Assembly: GCA_030597945.1 (NCBI GenBank) | Contig: JAUVQW010000065.1 | Span: forward strand, 1 to 6,427 | Direction of reading: 5' to 3' | From: Actinomycetes bacterium | Lineage (GTDB): Bacteria; Actinomycetota; Aquicultoria; CAJVYJ01 | DNA length: 6,427 nucleotides | Shown here: positions 5,909 to 6,427 of the stretch, in pieces | Numbering within the stretch: the first letter of the stretch is position 1 | How the letters are laid out: each line of letters begins with the position of its first letter | Made by a program: the position numbers and the translations under genes | Notes under the pieces: model-generated | Database searches by the model: none | Told to the model about the DNA's origin: nothing | The model's input: the letters and a program-made list of their open reading frames with translations, nothing else

Positions 5909-6427
5909 AAAGGATCTTTTCTATTCTACTTACTAGGCCCGCCTCGTCGACCGGCCCTATTACATGGTCGACGATATTTCCATCTTTATCGACCCAAAAT
6001 GTCTCAGGTATTCCTGTTATCTTATAACTTCCGGCGATATTGCTGGTGTCCATACCATTATCATAAGTAATGCCAAACTCATTTAAAAAATCCTTGGCAT
6101 TATTCTCCTGGTCATTAACAGCCACACCGATAAATCGGACTTTGCCATCATACTCTTTTCCGATCTTAGCTAAGGTGCCGCCCTCAGTCCTACACGGACC
6201 GCACCAAGATGCCCAAAAATTAATCACAGCTCCTTTTTCACCTTTAAGATCACTTAACTTTACTTTTTCTCCAGAGAAAAACTCCAATTCAAAGTCTGGT
6301 GCAGGTCTTTTTGTAAAAGTGGTATTTGTCACATTAAGAGGGGAGATACCTGAGTCACCATCGAATGATAAAAGAGCTATTGCTACAACACCGATGAATA
6401 CCCAGATGCCTAGTATTAAAAAAAGAA
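5907..6427 (-). CDS. Membrane-anchored TlpA/ResA-like thioredoxin, N-terminus cut by right window edge
   Basis: A periplasmic or extracytoplasmic thiol-disulfide oxidoreductase of the TlpA/ResA/CcmG family, probably reducing apocytochrome c or other exported thiols with electrons from CcdA. 172 residues are visible. Residues 1-21 are a hydrophobic signal-anchor (LFLILGIWVFIGVVAIALLSF) still open at the window edge, so the true start lies outside. A GTG at 6332 in the same frame falls after this anchor and would give an unexported protein, so I reject it as the start. The thioredoxin domain begins near APDFELEFFSGEKVKLSDLKG. The active site is WCGPC (C75, C78 of the visible part), with the conserved Glu three residues after the second Cys (E81). 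The cis-Pro is in GIPETF (P140), followed by WVDKDGNIV. The Pro usually seen shortly after that Glu (E-x-P) is replaced by Gly-Gly. The stop codon overlaps the ccdA SD. Confidence 0.93.
   Translation of the reverse strand, partial: LFLILGIWVFIGVVAIALLSFDGDSGISPLNVTNTTFTKRPAPDFELEFFSGEKVKLSDLKGEKGAVINFWASWCGPCRTEGGTLAKIGKEYDGKVRFIGVAVNDQENNAKDFLNEFGITYDNGMDTSNIAGSYKITGIPETFWVDKDGNIVDHVIGPVDEAGLVSRIEKIL

Overview
The window is bacterial. By eye it is of low to moderate GC content, and all six genes lie on the minus strand, so transcription runs from high to low coordinates. Nothing in it fixes the taxon. A System II-type thiol-redox pair (a TlpA/ResA-like thioredoxin and a short CcdA) and an RsbU/SpoIIE-type phosphatase suggest a Gram-positive-type, Chloroflexi-like or deep actinobacterial lineage rather than a proteobacterium; this is weak inference.

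Layout in the direction of transcription. (1) 6427-5907: membrane-anchored TlpA/ResA-like thioredoxin, cut by the right edge. (2) 5892/5850-5176: CcdA, whose Shine-Dalgarno sequence overlaps the thioredoxin stop codon. (3) 5139-4204: unrecognised exported protein with a beta-rich ectodomain, one membrane span and a C-terminal cytoplasmic zinc ribbon, 36 bp after ccdA. (4) 4138-3155: orphan beta-type DNA methyltransferase. (5) 2979-1573: membrane sensor with a Cache-like ectodomain and a SpoIIE/PP2C phosphatase output. (6) 1359-1: a multi-PAS sensory protein that is open across the whole left end and has its output domain outside the window. There is no convincing gene on the plus strand, and no RNA gene, CRISPR array or mobile element.

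How the genes may work together. Genes 1-3 form a compact probable operon. CcdA would carry reducing equivalents from cytoplasmic thioredoxin across the membrane to the TlpA-like protein, most often for cytochrome c maturation. The zinc-ribbon protein is a candidate accessory factor of unknown role. Genes 5 and 6 are signalling proteins in separate or loosely coupled units: one should reset a phosphorylated partner-switch protein in response to an extracytoplasmic signal, and the other senses through tandem FixL-like PAS domains. No partner protein (STAS anti-sigma antagonist, anti-sigma kinase or response regulator) is present here.

The points most worth checking are the missing canonical start codon of ccdA, the zinc-ribbon membrane protein next to the redox pair, the two near-duplicate PAS domains that keep the FixL haem-ligand histidine but lack its arginine, and a perfect 11-bp inverted repeat ending at the stop codon of the phosphatase gene.
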